This document shows positions 17,097 to 25,774 of a stretch of 64,000 bases of DNA, piece after piece. How positions within the stretch are numbered: the stretch's first letter is position 1; each line of letters begins with the position of its first letter. The DNA lies in the NCBI RefSeq assembly GCF_013201075.1, contig NZ_CP053708.1:3353501-3417500 (forward strand), read 5' to 3'. This DNA is from Lichenicola cladoniae. GTDB taxonomy: Bacteria > Pseudomonadota > Alphaproteobacteria > Acetobacterales > Acetobacteraceae. A program made the position numbers and the translations under genes. The notes below the pieces were generated by a model that saw only the letters and a program-made list of their open reading frames with translations, was not told where the DNA came from and ran no database searches.

Positions 17097-18458
17097 ATGA
17101 CCGGCATCAAGCTCGTTGCCCGACCGGAGACCGTGCTGTTCCGCACCCACGCCGGCCCTTTGACCGGGTATGACCTGCTGCGGGCAGCGCATCGGCTGGC
17201 GGTCTCTATTCCGGCTGGTCCCGTCATCAATCTTTGCCGTGACCGGAGCCGTTTTACCGTTGCCCTGCTGGCCGCATTGCTACGCAATGAGACCAGCCTG
17301 CTGGTCAGCGACCGGTCACCGGAGCGATTGCGCTGGCTGCTGAACGAGCATCCGGGCGCGATCATCGTGACCGACACAGGGGAATTCGAAAGCAGGTTTC
17401 CGCACCACAGGCTCTCCGAAATTCCTTGCGATTTCCCGGGAAACGAGAACAATCCAGAAATCCCGTTGGATCGTTTGGTCGCGATCGTGTTCACGTCCGG
17501 CAGCACCGGCGCCCCGGTCGCGCACGAAAAGCGCTGGGGCGAACTCGTGCAACGCAGCCGGGCCGCCATCGCGCAGTTCGGCCTGCTGCAGGAGGACCAG
17601 CCGGAAACGATCGTGGGGACCATACCGCCGCAGCATATGTACGGGTTCGAGACCACGGTCCTGCTGCCGCTGCATACCGGCGTCGCCAGCATGTCGGTCG
17701 ATGGGTTCTACCCGGCCGACATTCGACAGGCGCTGACCGCCGCACCGGCGCCGCGGGTCCTGGTGACCACGCCGCTGCAGCTGCGGGCGCTGGTCGAAAG
17801 CGGAATCACGCTGTCGCCGCTGCGCATGGTCATTTCCGCGACCGCGCCGCTCGCCGTCGAGCTCGCGTCGCAGGCAGAGACACGCTGGAACAGTCGCGTG
17901 CAGGAAATCTACGGTGCCACCGAGATCGGCTCGATCGCCAGCCGGCGTACGGTATCCGGCGACATCTGGACGCTCTATCCGGGCATTGCCTTCCGTCCCG
18001 GCAGCGACGGCCGCACCGAAGTGGTGGCGCCGCCGGCCACGCCGCATCCGATCAGCGACATGATCGAGACCACCGGCCTCGATGGGGCCGATCTCGGTGG
18101 CTTCCGGTTGCTCGGTCGTCCCGGCGACCTGCTCAAGTTCGGTGGCAAGCGTGCTTCCCTGGCCGGGCTGAACGCCATCCTCAACAGCATCCCGGGGATC
18201 CTCGACGGCGTGTTCCATGCGCCGGACGATACCGGCCTGCGCCTCGCCCGGCGGATGCAGGTGTTCGTGGTGTCGCCCACGCGGTCGGCGGACGACCTGC
18301 TCGCCGAGCTGCGGTCGCGAATCGACCCGGCTTTCCTGCCGCGTCGCGTGGTGATGCTGGACGCCCTGCCCCGCAACGAAGTCGGCAAGATCACGCGCGA
18401 GGCGCTGGTCGGGCTGCACGAGGCGGCGGCACAACCGGCTTGCTCCCAGGCATCATGA
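17097..18458 (+). CDS. AMP-dependent ligase (aryl/acyl-ACP synthetase, ApeH-like)
   Basis: A 453-residue adenylate-forming enzyme. The P-loop is TSGSTG at 133-138, with the usual PKG replaced by PVAHEKRW. The motif EIYGATEIGSIASRR carries the YGxTE core, and the C-terminal domain ends with NEVGKITREAL, which supplies the catalytic Lys. It is inferred to activate the hydroxybenzoate made by the XanB2-like enzyme and load it on the ACP. The ATG follows the ACP stop by 6 bp, and the stop overlaps the dehydratase start (ATGA). Confidence 0.87.
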   Translation: MTGIKLVARPETVLFRTHAGPLTGYDLLRAAHRLAVSIPAGPVINLCRDRSRFTVALLAALLRNETSLLVSDRSPERLRWLLNEHPGAIIVTDTGEFESRFPHHRLSEIPCDFPGNENNPEIPLDRLVAIVFTSGSTGAPVAHEKRWGELVQRSRAAIAQFGLLQEDQPETIVGTIPPQHMYGFETTVLLPLHTGVASMSVDGFYPADIRQALTAAPAPRVLVTTPLQLRALVESGITLSPLRMVISATAPLAVELASQAETRWNSRVQEIYGATEIGSIASRRTVSGDIWTLYPGIAFRPGSDGRTEVVAPPATPHPISDMIETTGLDGADLGGFRLLGRPGDLLKFGGKRASLAGLNAILNSIPGILDGVFHAPDDTGLRLARRMQVFVVSPTRSADDLLAELRSRIDPAFLPRRVVMLDALPRNEVGKITREALVGLHEAAAQPACSQAS

Positions 18459-18769
18459 GCGGCCGCGAGCTCGGCTCGTTCGTGATCGCCGCCGATCATC
18501 CATGCCTGCCTGGACATTTCCCTGGCCGTCCCCTGGTTCCGGGCGTCGTGCTGCTGGACGAGGTGTTCGCGCTGGTCGCGGCCGATCCCGGGATGACGGG
18601 CCGCGTCGTCGGTGGCCTTGCCAACGCGAAGTTCCTCAACCCGGTCAGGGCGGACCAGCGCGTCATGGTGCGGATCGACCGGACGGTGCCGAACCGGCTC
18701 GGCTTCAGCTGCAGCGTCGCGGAGGCCGAGGTACTGACCGGCGTTCTCCTGCTGGGTGAGCCGGCGTGA
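18455..18769 (+). CDS. Hotdog 3-hydroxyacyl-ACP dehydratase (FabZ/ApeI-like)
   Basis: A 104-residue short hotdog domain. The FabA/FabZ active-site motif is H15-PCLPGHFPG (15-24), followed by RPLVPGVVLLDE. It would dehydrate 3-hydroxyacyl-ACP to make the conjugated double bonds. The catalytic Glu/Asp helix is present as the LLDE segment. The open frame runs far upstream, but the ATG at 18455 overlapping the ligase stop is the natural start. The stop overlaps the next GTG start. Confidence 0.88.
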   Translation: MSGRELGSFVIAADHPCLPGHFPGRPLVPGVVLLDEVFALVAADPGMTGRVVGGLANAKFLNPVRADQRVMVRIDRTVPNRLGFSCSVAEAEVLTGVLLLGEPA

Positions 18770-19683
18770 GCCAGGCGATCGTGTCCGGCTGGATGCGCCC
18801 GGAACGCGGTGGGCCATCGCTGTGCCGCCTGATGCTGTGGGTGACGCTGCGATTCGGCTGGCCGGTCGGGCAGGCGCTGTTGCCGTTGATCACCGCTTAT
18901 TTCCTGGCCACCGGATCGGACGCGCGTGCGGCGTCGCGCAGCTATCTCGGCCGCGCTCTCGGGCGCCGGCCTAACCTCTTTGACGTGGCGCGGCACTTCC
19001 ACAGTTTCGCCAGCACCACCCTCGATCGCGTGTTCCTGCTGTCCGACCGGAGCGACCGATACCGGATCACCATCGAGGGCAAGGACGTGCTCGCGCAGGC
19101 CCTGTCGCTGGGCCGCGGCTGCATCCTGCTCGGAGCCCATGTCGGTTCGTTCGAGGTTCTGCGCAGCATCGGACGGCACTCGCCGATGACGGTGAAGGTG
19201 CTGATGTTCCGGGGCAATGCCGGCGCCGCGAGCGCGCTGCTGGAACAGCTCGATCCGGGCTTCCTGGACAGCGTGATCGAGATCGGCACGCCGGGCGCCA
19301 TGCTGCAGGTCGGCGAGAGCCTGGCGCGTGGCGAACTGGTCGGCATGCTGGGCGACCGTGCGCCGCGCGGCGAGAAGACCATCCCGGTCGAGTTCCTGGG
19401 CGCTCCGGCGCTGCTTCCCGCGGGGCCCTTGCTGGTCGCGGCGATGCTGCACGCGCCGGTGGTGCTGTTCCATGGCGTGCGCACCGGTCGGCGCCGGTAC
19501 GTGGTCGGATTCGAGCCGTTCGCCGACGAGATCGTGCTGCCGCGCGGCCGGCGCGACGCCGCGTTGCAGGGCTGGGTCCAGCTCTATGCCGGCCGGATCG
19601 AGGCGCTGTGTCGCGCCTATCCGTTCAGCTGGTTCAATTTCCATGATGTCTGGGCGCCGATCCCGTCGAGTACGCGACCATGA
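18766..19683 (+). CDS. LpxL/HtrB-like acyltransferase (COG4261 type)
   Basis: A 305-residue acyltransferase of the lauroyl/myristoyl transferase superfamily with the HxxxxE catalytic motif at H125-VGSF-E130. An N-terminal hydrophobic segment at about 33-50 anchors it to the inner membrane. COG4261 acyltransferases are standard members of aryl polyene clusters, where they are thought to help attach the polyene or a fatty acid to the lipid anchor. The GTG start overlaps the dehydratase stop, and its own stop overlaps the next ATG. Confidence 0.87.
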   Translation: MSQAIVSGWMRPERGGPSLCRLMLWVTLRFGWPVGQALLPLITAYFLATGSDARAASRSYLGRALGRRPNLFDVARHFHSFASTTLDRVFLLSDRSDRYRITIEGKDVLAQALSLGRGCILLGAHVGSFEVLRSIGRHSPMTVKVLMFRGNAGAASALLEQLDPGFLDSVIEIGTPGAMLQVGESLARGELVGMLGDRAPRGEKTIPVEFLGAPALLPAGPLLVAAMLHAPVVLFHGVRTGRRRYVVGFEPFADEIVLPRGRRDAALQGWVQLYAGRIEALCRAYPFSWFNFHDVWAPIPSSTRP

Positions 19684-20249
19684 GGCACGTCCTGTTCGCG
19701 GTCGCTCTGCTGCTTGCCGGCGCTTCGGCCCCTGCCCTGGCGGACGATCTTGCCGACAGCGTGCTGCAGCGGCTGGCGCAGGTCACCTCGCGGCACGCCA
19801 CGTTCCACGAGGAGAAGCATCTGGCGGCCCTCACCACCGTGCTCCGCTCATCCGGCACTTTGGCGTATGCGCAGCCAGCCTATCTCGAAAAGATCACCCT
19901 CGAGCCGAAGCCGGAACGGCTGGTGATCAACGGCGCCTCGCTCAGCATCACCGAGGGCAGTGCAGCTCCGCGAACGTTCGACATCGACAGCCATCCCGCC
20001 CTGCGCGCCCTGGTCGATACCATCCGTGCGCCGCTCGACGGCGACGTCGAGACGCTGCGCCGCAGCTACACGATCCAGGCGCAGGGCGATCTCGGGGCGT
20101 GGCGGCTGACGCTGCTGCCGAGCCATCCGGAGCTCGCACGCTTCGTGCGCAGCGTCATGCTCGACGGCGCCAACAACGGCCTGCGCACCATCCGCATCGA
20201 GCGGCCGAATGGCGACGTACAGACGACGACCATCGACCCGGTGCCGTGA
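19680..20249 (+). CDS. LolA-like outer-membrane carrier protein
   Basis: A 189-residue periplasmic protein with a signal peptide (VALLLAGASAPALA). The mature part has the LolA-type start (QRLAQVTSRHATFHEEKHL) expected for a half-barrel lipid carrier. Aryl polyene clusters encode such a protein next to the MMPL exporter, probably to move the pigment lipid across the periplasm. It is translationally coupled on both sides (ATGA upstream, GTGA downstream). Confidence 0.87.
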   Translation: MRHVLFAVALLLAGASAPALADDLADSVLQRLAQVTSRHATFHEEKHLAALTTVLRSSGTLAYAQPAYLEKITLEPKPERLVINGASLSITEGSAAPRTFDIDSHPALRALVDTIRAPLDGDVETLRRSYTIQAQGDLGAWRLTLLPSHPELARFVRSVMLDGANNGLRTIRIERPNGDVQTTTIDPVP

Positions 20250-22576
20250 GCGCCGGGTCCGGCCGGCGCCCCTGGCCGATCGCGGTGATGCTGGCCCTGT
20301 CAGGGCTGATCGCGATCCTGGTGTTCCGCGCCGTGCCGCTGCGCACCGACATGGCGGACTTCCTGCCGCAAGGCCGCACCGAGGCCGCGCGCTTCATGCT
20401 CGACGAGTTGCACGGCGGGGCGGCGTCGAGCCTGATCCTGGTCGGCATCGAGAACGCGCCGGCGGCCACGCTCGCCCGGATCAGCAGCGCCGTGACCGGC
20501 ACGCTGCAAGGCTCGGGCCTGTTCAGCCTGGCCAGCAATGGCACGCAGGCGCTGGACGGTCCGGACCAGGCGCTGTTGTTTCGCAACCGCTACCTGCTCT
20601 CGCCGGCCGCGGTGCCCGGCGCATTCACCGCACCTGCCCTGAATGCCGACCTGTCGGCGCTGCTCGACCAGATGCAATCCTCGGCCGAACCGCTGGCACA
20701 GGCCTATGGCCTGGCCGATCCGACCGGGGCATTCCTGGGGCTGGTCCGCGCATGGGGTAGCGGCACGCGGCTGCGCACCGAGAACGGCGTCTGGTTCGCA
20801 GCCGGCCGCGATCGGGCGATGATCCTGCTGCGAACCCGCGCCGGCGGGATGGATATCGCGGCACAGACCGAGGTCGACCGGACCATCCGCACCGCGTTCG
20901 CGGCGGCATCGCCCGGGCAGGCCAGGCTGCTGGCATCCGGCCCGGCCGTGTTCGCACGTGCCGCCGCGCATTCGATCCGCGGCGATATCGAGATGCTGTC
21001 GATCGTGTCGACGGTGCTGGTCGCACTGGTGCTGGTCTGGCGATTCCGGTCGCCGTGGGTGCTGGCCACGATCGCGATCCCGGTGCTGCTGTCGCTGAGT
21101 GCGGCGATGCTGGTGGTGCAGGCGGTGTTCGGCTTCGTGCATGGGGTGGCGTTCGGGTTCGGCATGACCATGCTGGGGGTGACGCTGGATTATCCGGTGC
21201 TGCTGATCGGCCATCGCGACCGGGGCGAGGCCGCGACCGGCACGTTGCGCCGGATCGGCCCGACCCTCAGGCTTGCAGTGCTCACTGCAGCGCTCGGCCT
21301 GACCGGGATGATTTTCTCGGGCTTTCCGGGGCTGGCGCAGCTCGGCCTGTTCTCGGCGGTCGGAATCGTCACGGCGGCCGCGGTGACGCTGTGGCTGCTG
21401 CCGAGGCTGATCGTGGCTGCCGACCTGGCACCACTACCACCCGGTGATCCGGGCCGGCTGCTCCGTGTGGAGGCGCTGCGCCGCGGCCGGGCCTGGGCGA
21501 TCGTTCCGGTGGCGGGCGCCGTCGCCCTTCTGGTCCTGAGACCGCCGCATGGCGAGACCGACCTGGCGGCGATGAGCCCGGTGCCGAAAGCCGACCGGAT
21601 GCTCGACGCCGAGCTGCGCGCCGACCTGGGTGCGCCGGATGCCGGACAGGTGGTGATCGTGCGTGCCCCGACCGCCGACGCCGTGCTGGTCCGCGAGGAG
21701 ACGCTGATCCCGGTCCTGGACCGGCTGCAAGCGAAGGGCGCGATCGGCGGCACGGAGCTGGCGGCACGGATCATCCCGAGCCTCGCCACCCAGCGCCGCC
21801 GCCAGCAGGCGCTTCCCGATTCTGCGAGCCTGCGGGCGCGGTTGACCGAGGCACAGGCGGGGCTGCCGTTCCAACCGGACGCATTCGCGCCGTTCCTGGC
21901 CGACATCGAACGCTCCCGGTCGATGCAGCCGATGATGCAAGCCAGCCTCGACACGCCGATGCTGGCCGCCCGGCTGCAGCCGCTGCTGTTCGCCCGCGAC
22001 GGCGGCTGGGTCGGGCTGGTCCTGCCGACCGGAGTGGCCGATCCGGCGGCGCTCGCCGGCGCCATGCACGGACAGGAGGGCGTGATGCTGCTCGACATGC
22101 ATCGCGAAGCCAGCGCCCTGGTGCTGGCGGACACGCGGCGGGCCTGGCACTGGCTGGCCTATGGCGGGATGCTGGCATTCGCCGCGCTGGCGTTCGGACT
22201 GCGCGACCTGCGCCGGCTGGCCCGGGTGCTCGGCGCGGTCTCGGCTGCCCTGCTGGTCACCCTGGCGGCGCTGTCGGCGAGCGGGGTCGGGCTGTCGCTG
22301 ATCCACATCGTCTCGCTGCAGTTCGTGGCGGGGATCGGGCTCGACTACGCGCTGTTCTTCGCCCGGCCCCAGCTCGACCGGGCCGAGCGCGCCCGCACCT
22401 TGCGGACGCTGGTGACCTGCAACACCATGACGCTGCTGACCTTCGGCCTGCTGGCGTTCTGCCGAACGCCGATCCTGCACGATATCGGCTTCACCGTTGC
22501 CATCGGGGCGATCCTGGCCATGGGCTTCAGCTTCCTGCTTGCCGCACCACCCCGCACCCGGTCGGATCCCGCCTGA
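20246..22576 (+). CDS. MMPL/RND-type exporter
   Basis: A 776-residue membrane exporter. It has the two-fold RND pattern: one N-terminal segment, a large periplasmic loop (about 30-240) and a bundle of segments (about 250-400), repeated in the second half. Charged residues near segment 4 suit proton-driven transport. Homologues in aryl polyene clusters (ApeM) are thought to flip or export the lipid-linked pigment. The GTG at 20246 overlapping the LolA-like stop is chosen; the frame is open far upstream but that part lies inside the previous genes. The ketosynthase follows without a gap. Confidence 0.9.
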   Translation: MSAGSGRRPWPIAVMLALSGLIAILVFRAVPLRTDMADFLPQGRTEAARFMLDELHGGAASSLILVGIENAPAATLARISSAVTGTLQGSGLFSLASNGTQALDGPDQALLFRNRYLLSPAAVPGAFTAPALNADLSALLDQMQSSAEPLAQAYGLADPTGAFLGLVRAWGSGTRLRTENGVWFAAGRDRAMILLRTRAGGMDIAAQTEVDRTIRTAFAAASPGQARLLASGPAVFARAAAHSIRGDIEMLSIVSTVLVALVLVWRFRSPWVLATIAIPVLLSLSAAMLVVQAVFGFVHGVAFGFGMTMLGVTLDYPVLLIGHRDRGEAATGTLRRIGPTLRLAVLTAALGLTGMIFSGFPGLAQLGLFSAVGIVTAAAVTLWLLPRLIVAADLAPLPPGDPGRLLRVEALRRGRAWAIVPVAGAVALLVLRPPHGETDLAAMSPVPKADRMLDAELRADLGAPDAGQVVIVRAPTADAVLVREETLIPVLDRLQAKGAIGGTELAARIIPSLATQRRRQQALPDSASLRARLTEAQAGLPFQPDAFAPFLADIERSRSMQPMMQASLDTPMLAARLQPLLFARDGGWVGLVLPTGVADPAALAGAMHGQEGVMLLDMHREASALVLADTRRAWHWLAYGGMLAFAALAFGLRDLRRLARVLGAVSAALLVTLAALSASGVGLSLIHIVSLQFVAGIGLDYALFFARPQLDRAERARTLRTLVTCNTMTLLTFGLLAFCRTPILHDIGFTVAIGAILAMGFSFLLAAPPRTRSDPA

Positions 22577-23779
22577 ATGCAGCCGCTCGAGATCACCGCC
22601 GGAACCGCGATCAGCGCCATGGGTCGCGGCGTCGACGCGACACTGGACGCGCTCCGCACCCGCCGCTCCGGTCTGCGGCCGACCGATTTCGGCGGTATTG
22701 CCGAGGGCCATATCGGCCGGGTCGATGGCGTAGAGGCGCATGCGCTGCCGGCCGCCCTGGCCAAATACGACTGCCGCAACAACCGGCTCGCGGACATGGC
22801 CCTAAATACGGATGGCTTTTCCTCGGCCGTTGCCGAGGCGCGCGCGCATTACGGCGCCGATCGCGTGGCGGTGGTGCTCGGCACCAGCACGTCCGGCATC
22901 CTTTCCGGCGAGGATGCCTATCGCGATCGCGACCCGGACACCGGCCGGCTGCCGGCCGGCTTCGACCACGAGCACACGCAAGACCTGTTCTCGCTGGCGC
23001 GCTACGTCCGCGCGGTTCTCGACCTGCGTGGTCCGGCTTTCGTGGTATCGACCGCCTGCGCGTCGGCTTCCAAAAGCTTCATCGACGCACACCATCTGAT
23101 CGAGGCCGGCGTGTGCGACGCGGCCGTGGTCGGCGGTGCCGACAGCCTGTGCCGCATGACGATGCGCGGCTTCGCGGCGCTGGAACTGATCTCGCCCTCG
23201 CCCTGCCGCCCGTGCGACGCGGCCCGCACCGGCATTTCCATCGGCGAAGCGGCTGGTTTCGCACTGCTGGAGAGATCCGGCGCAAGACCGGCCGGTTCGC
23301 AATCCGGGATCCGTGCCAGCATGCTCGGCCATGGCGCCAGCAGCGACGGGCACCACATGTCGTCGCCGCATCCGCGCGGGGAAGGCGCGATCCTGGCGAT
23401 GCGGCAGGCGCTCGCCCGCGCCGGACTGGAGCCGGGCGCGATCGACTACATCAACCTGCACGGCACCGGCACGCGCGCCAACGATGCGATGGAGGATGTC
23501 GCGGTGACGGAGCTGTTCGGGGCTGCCACGGACTGCTCGTCGACCAAGGGCTGGACCGGCCACACGCTCGGCGCATCCGGGATCCTGGAAACGATGATTG
23601 CCGCCCTGTGCATCACCCACGGCTTCAAGCCGGGCTGTCTCGGCGTGTCCCAAGTCGACCCGGCATTCCGGTCCAAGGTCCTGTTCGATAACCTGGAAGG
23701 GCCGGTGCACCGGGTCATGAGCAACTCGTTCGGCTTCGGCGGCATCAACTGCAGCCTGATCTTCGGGCCGGCCGCATGA
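22577..23779 (+). CDS. Beta-ketoacyl-ACP synthase
   Basis: A 400-residue ketosynthase of the FabF type with a complete active site: Cys161 in STACASA, His295 in NLHGTGT, Lys324 and His329 in TKGWTGHTLGASG. It extends the polyene with malonyl-ACP units. It begins directly after the exporter stop and overlaps the next gene by 4 bp. It is the only catalytic ketosynthase seen in the cluster, so it probably does all the elongation together with its partner. Confidence 0.93.
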   Translation: MQPLEITAGTAISAMGRGVDATLDALRTRRSGLRPTDFGGIAEGHIGRVDGVEAHALPAALAKYDCRNNRLADMALNTDGFSSAVAEARAHYGADRVAVVLGTSTSGILSGEDAYRDRDPDTGRLPAGFDHEHTQDLFSLARYVRAVLDLRGPAFVVSTACASASKSFIDAHHLIEAGVCDAAVVGGADSLCRMTMRGFAALELISPSPCRPCDAARTGISIGEAAGFALLERSGARPAGSQSGIRASMLGHGASSDGHHMSSPHPRGEGAILAMRQALARAGLEPGAIDYINLHGTGTRANDAMEDVAVTELFGAATDCSSTKGWTGHTLGASGILETMIAALCITHGFKPGCLGVSQVDPAFRSKVLFDNLEGPVHRVMSNSFGFGGINCSLIFGPAA

Positions 23780-24594
23780 TGCGGGTGTTCGTGTCCGGCG
23801 TGTCGGTCTGGGGGCCGGGCCTTGCCGGCTGGGAGATGGCGCGGACGGTGCTGCGCGGCGCGCAGCCCTGGACCGAAGAGGAGACGATGCCACCGGCGCC
23901 GTCGATTCTGGCCGCCAACGAGCGCCGGCGCACGAGCCCGGTGGTTCGGCTGGCGCTTGCCGTGGCGCAGGAGGCGACAGCCATGTCCGGGCATGAGCCG
24001 GCAAGCCTGCACAGCGTGTTCGGCAGCTCGAACGGCGACGGCGTGGTGGTCAACGACATCCTGCAGGCACTGGCCGAACCCGGCCGCGACGTGTCGCCGA
24101 CGCAGTTCCACAACTCGGTGCACAACGCCGCCGCCGGCTACTGGACCATCGGCGCCGGCACCCGTCAGCCGGCGAGCTGCCTCGGCTGCCACGATGCGAC
24201 CATGGGGTTATCCCTGCTGAAGGCCGCCGCCGAGGTGCATGTCGAGCAGGTGTCGGTGTTGCTGTGCGTCTATGACCGGCCGCTGCCCGAGCCGATGGCG
24301 GAGAAGCGCCCGACCACCAGCGCCTTCGCCTGCGCTCTGGTGCTGACCCCGGAGCAGGAACCGGGCAGCATCGCCTCGCTCGCCGTACGCTATCGCCCCG
24401 ATCTTGCCGATCCAGCTCTCGAGGCTCCGAGACGGGAGGCGTTGCAGGCGCTTTATGTCGGTAACGCCGCTGCCCGCGCGCTGCGGCTGCTGGAGAGCCT
24501 GGCGACGCAGCGTCCCGACCGGATCGAGCTGTCCTGCCTCGACCAGAGTATCGAAATCATCGTGACGCCATGCTCGACCGCGCCGGCATCCTGA
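23776..24594 (+). CDS. Beta-ketoacyl synthase-like protein without catalytic Cys (chain-length factor-like)
   Basis: A 272-residue protein matching the N-terminal ketosynthase-like family (PF13723 type): FVSGVSVWGPGLAGWEMA at the start and the conserved SPTQFHNSVHNAAAGYW. The Cys-His-His set of a working ketosynthase is not seen; a Cys is present in CLGCHDATMG, but not in the usual context. Such proteins pair with the catalytic ketosynthase in aryl polyene clusters. The start overlaps the ketosynthase stop by 4 bp, and the 3' end overlaps the dehydratase by 25 bp. Confidence 0.83.
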   Translation: MMRVFVSGVSVWGPGLAGWEMARTVLRGAQPWTEEETMPPAPSILAANERRRTSPVVRLALAVAQEATAMSGHEPASLHSVFGSSNGDGVVVNDILQALAEPGRDVSPTQFHNSVHNAAAGYWTIGAGTRQPASCLGCHDATMGLSLLKAAAEVHVEQVSVLLCVYDRPLPEPMAEKRPTTSAFACALVLTPEQEPGSIASLAVRYRPDLADPALEAPRREALQALYVGNAAARALRLLESLATQRPDRIELSCLDQSIEIIVTPCSTAPAS

Positions 24595-25004
24595 GCCTGA
24601 TCCCGCACGGGGGCGCAAGCTGCCTGCTGGACCGGGTCGAGGCGTGGTCGCCCGGCATGGTTCGCTGCACGACCCTGGCACATCTCGATCCCGGCAACGT
24701 GCTGCGCCGGGCCGGCCGCCTCGGCACGATCTGCGGCGTCGAGATGGGGCTGCAGGCCGCAGCCCTGCATGGTGCGATGTGCGGCGGCAAGGCCCCGAGC
24801 CGGCCGGGCTACCTGGCGTCGCTCCGCGCGGTGCAGTTCGCAACCGGGCGGCTCGACGATCCCGGCCACGGCATGCTGACCGTCACCGCGATTCTCGAGC
24901 ACGGCGACGAACGTGCGCTGGCCTACGGTTTCGACGTGCAGTCGGCTACCGGGGCATCGCTGGTCAGCGGCCGCGCGATCGTGGTCCTGCAGGCCGGATC
25001 ATGA
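24570..25004 (+). CDS. Hotdog dehydratase (ApeP-like)
   Basis: A 144-residue hotdog protein of the COG4706 (3-hydroxydecanoyl-ACP dehydratase-like) group. LIPHGGASCLLDRVEAW resembles the FabZ/ApeP active-site strand, with His13 as the likely catalytic base. It is the second dehydratase of the cluster, so the two may act as a heterodimer as in described aryl polyene systems. It starts 25 bp inside the previous gene and overlaps the ketoreductase by 4 bp. Confidence 0.82.
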   Translation: MLDRAGILSLIPHGGASCLLDRVEAWSPGMVRCTTLAHLDPGNVLRRAGRLGTICGVEMGLQAAALHGAMCGGKAPSRPGYLASLRAVQFATGRLDDPGHGMLTVTAILEHGDERALAYGFDVQSATGASLVSGRAIVVLQAGS

Positions 25005-25720
25005 GGCGCGCGCTGGTGACCGGCGGATCGAGCCCGCTCGGCCACGCGATCTGCGAGCGCTTCGCCGGCGACGGGCTGCACGTGATCGTCCATGCGAATA
25101 CGTCCCTGGCCCGGGCGGACGAAGTCGTTGCCGGGATCCGGGCCGCGGGCGGTTCGGCCGAGGCGTTCGGCTGCGACCTGACCGACATCGCCGGCACCGA
25201 GATCGCGCTGGCGCCGGTACTGGCGGCCGGCGTACCGCACGTGATCGTTCATAATGCGGGCACGCACGACGATGTGCCGCTTGCCGGCATGTCCGAGCAG
25301 CAATGGCGCCAGGTGCTGGCGGTGTCGCTGGACGGGTTCTTTGCGATCACCCGGCCGCTGCTGCTGCCGATGATGGCCACCCGGTCGGGCCGGATCATCG
25401 CGATCTCGTCGGTGTCCGCGCTGATGGGCAACCGCGGCCAGGTCAATTACGCCGCCGCCAAGGCGGGGCTGATCGGGGCGGTGAAATCGCTGGCGCGCGA
25501 GGTCGCCAGCCGCGGCATCACCGTGAACACGGTGGCGCCGGGGGTCATCGCGTCGCCCGCGGTGAGCGCGGTGATGGATGCGAAACAGATCGCGCAGATC
25601 GTGCCGATGAAGCGGGCCGGACGGCCGGAAGAGGTGGCCGATCTGGTCGCGTTCCTGGCCTCCGACCAGGCCGGCTATATCACCGGACAGACCATTTCGA
25701 TCAACGGCGGAATGGCGTAG
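25001..25720 (+). CDS. 3-oxoacyl-ACP reductase (FabG/ApeQ-like)
   Basis: A 239-residue short-chain dehydrogenase. The NADPH glycine motif is TGGSSPLGHAI, the catalytic Ser is in ISSVSAL, and Tyr and Lys are in NYAAAKAG. The family C-terminus GYITGQTISINGGMA is intact. It reduces the 3-keto group in each round of polyene extension. The ATG at 25001 overlaps the dehydratase stop. It is the last gene of the tightly coupled run; the halogenase follows after 54 bp. Confidence 0.93.
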   Translation: MRRALVTGGSSPLGHAICERFAGDGLHVIVHANTSLARADEVVAGIRAAGGSAEAFGCDLTDIAGTEIALAPVLAAGVPHVIVHNAGTHDDVPLAGMSEQQWRQVLAVSLDGFFAITRPLLLPMMATRSGRIIAISSVSALMGNRGQVNYAAAKAGLIGAVKSLAREVASRGITVNTVAPGVIASPAVSAVMDAKQIAQIVPMKRAGRPEEVADLVAFLASDQAGYITGQTISINGGMA

Positions 25721-25774
25721 CCGGCCGCTGCCTGATATCGTTTCATCGATGTCCGGACCTCGAAGGACCGATCG

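Noticed and set aside
19328-20245. N-terminal extension of the MMPL exporter frame
   Set aside because: It lies inside the acyltransferase and LolA-like genes in another frame; the coupled GTG at 20246 is the real start.
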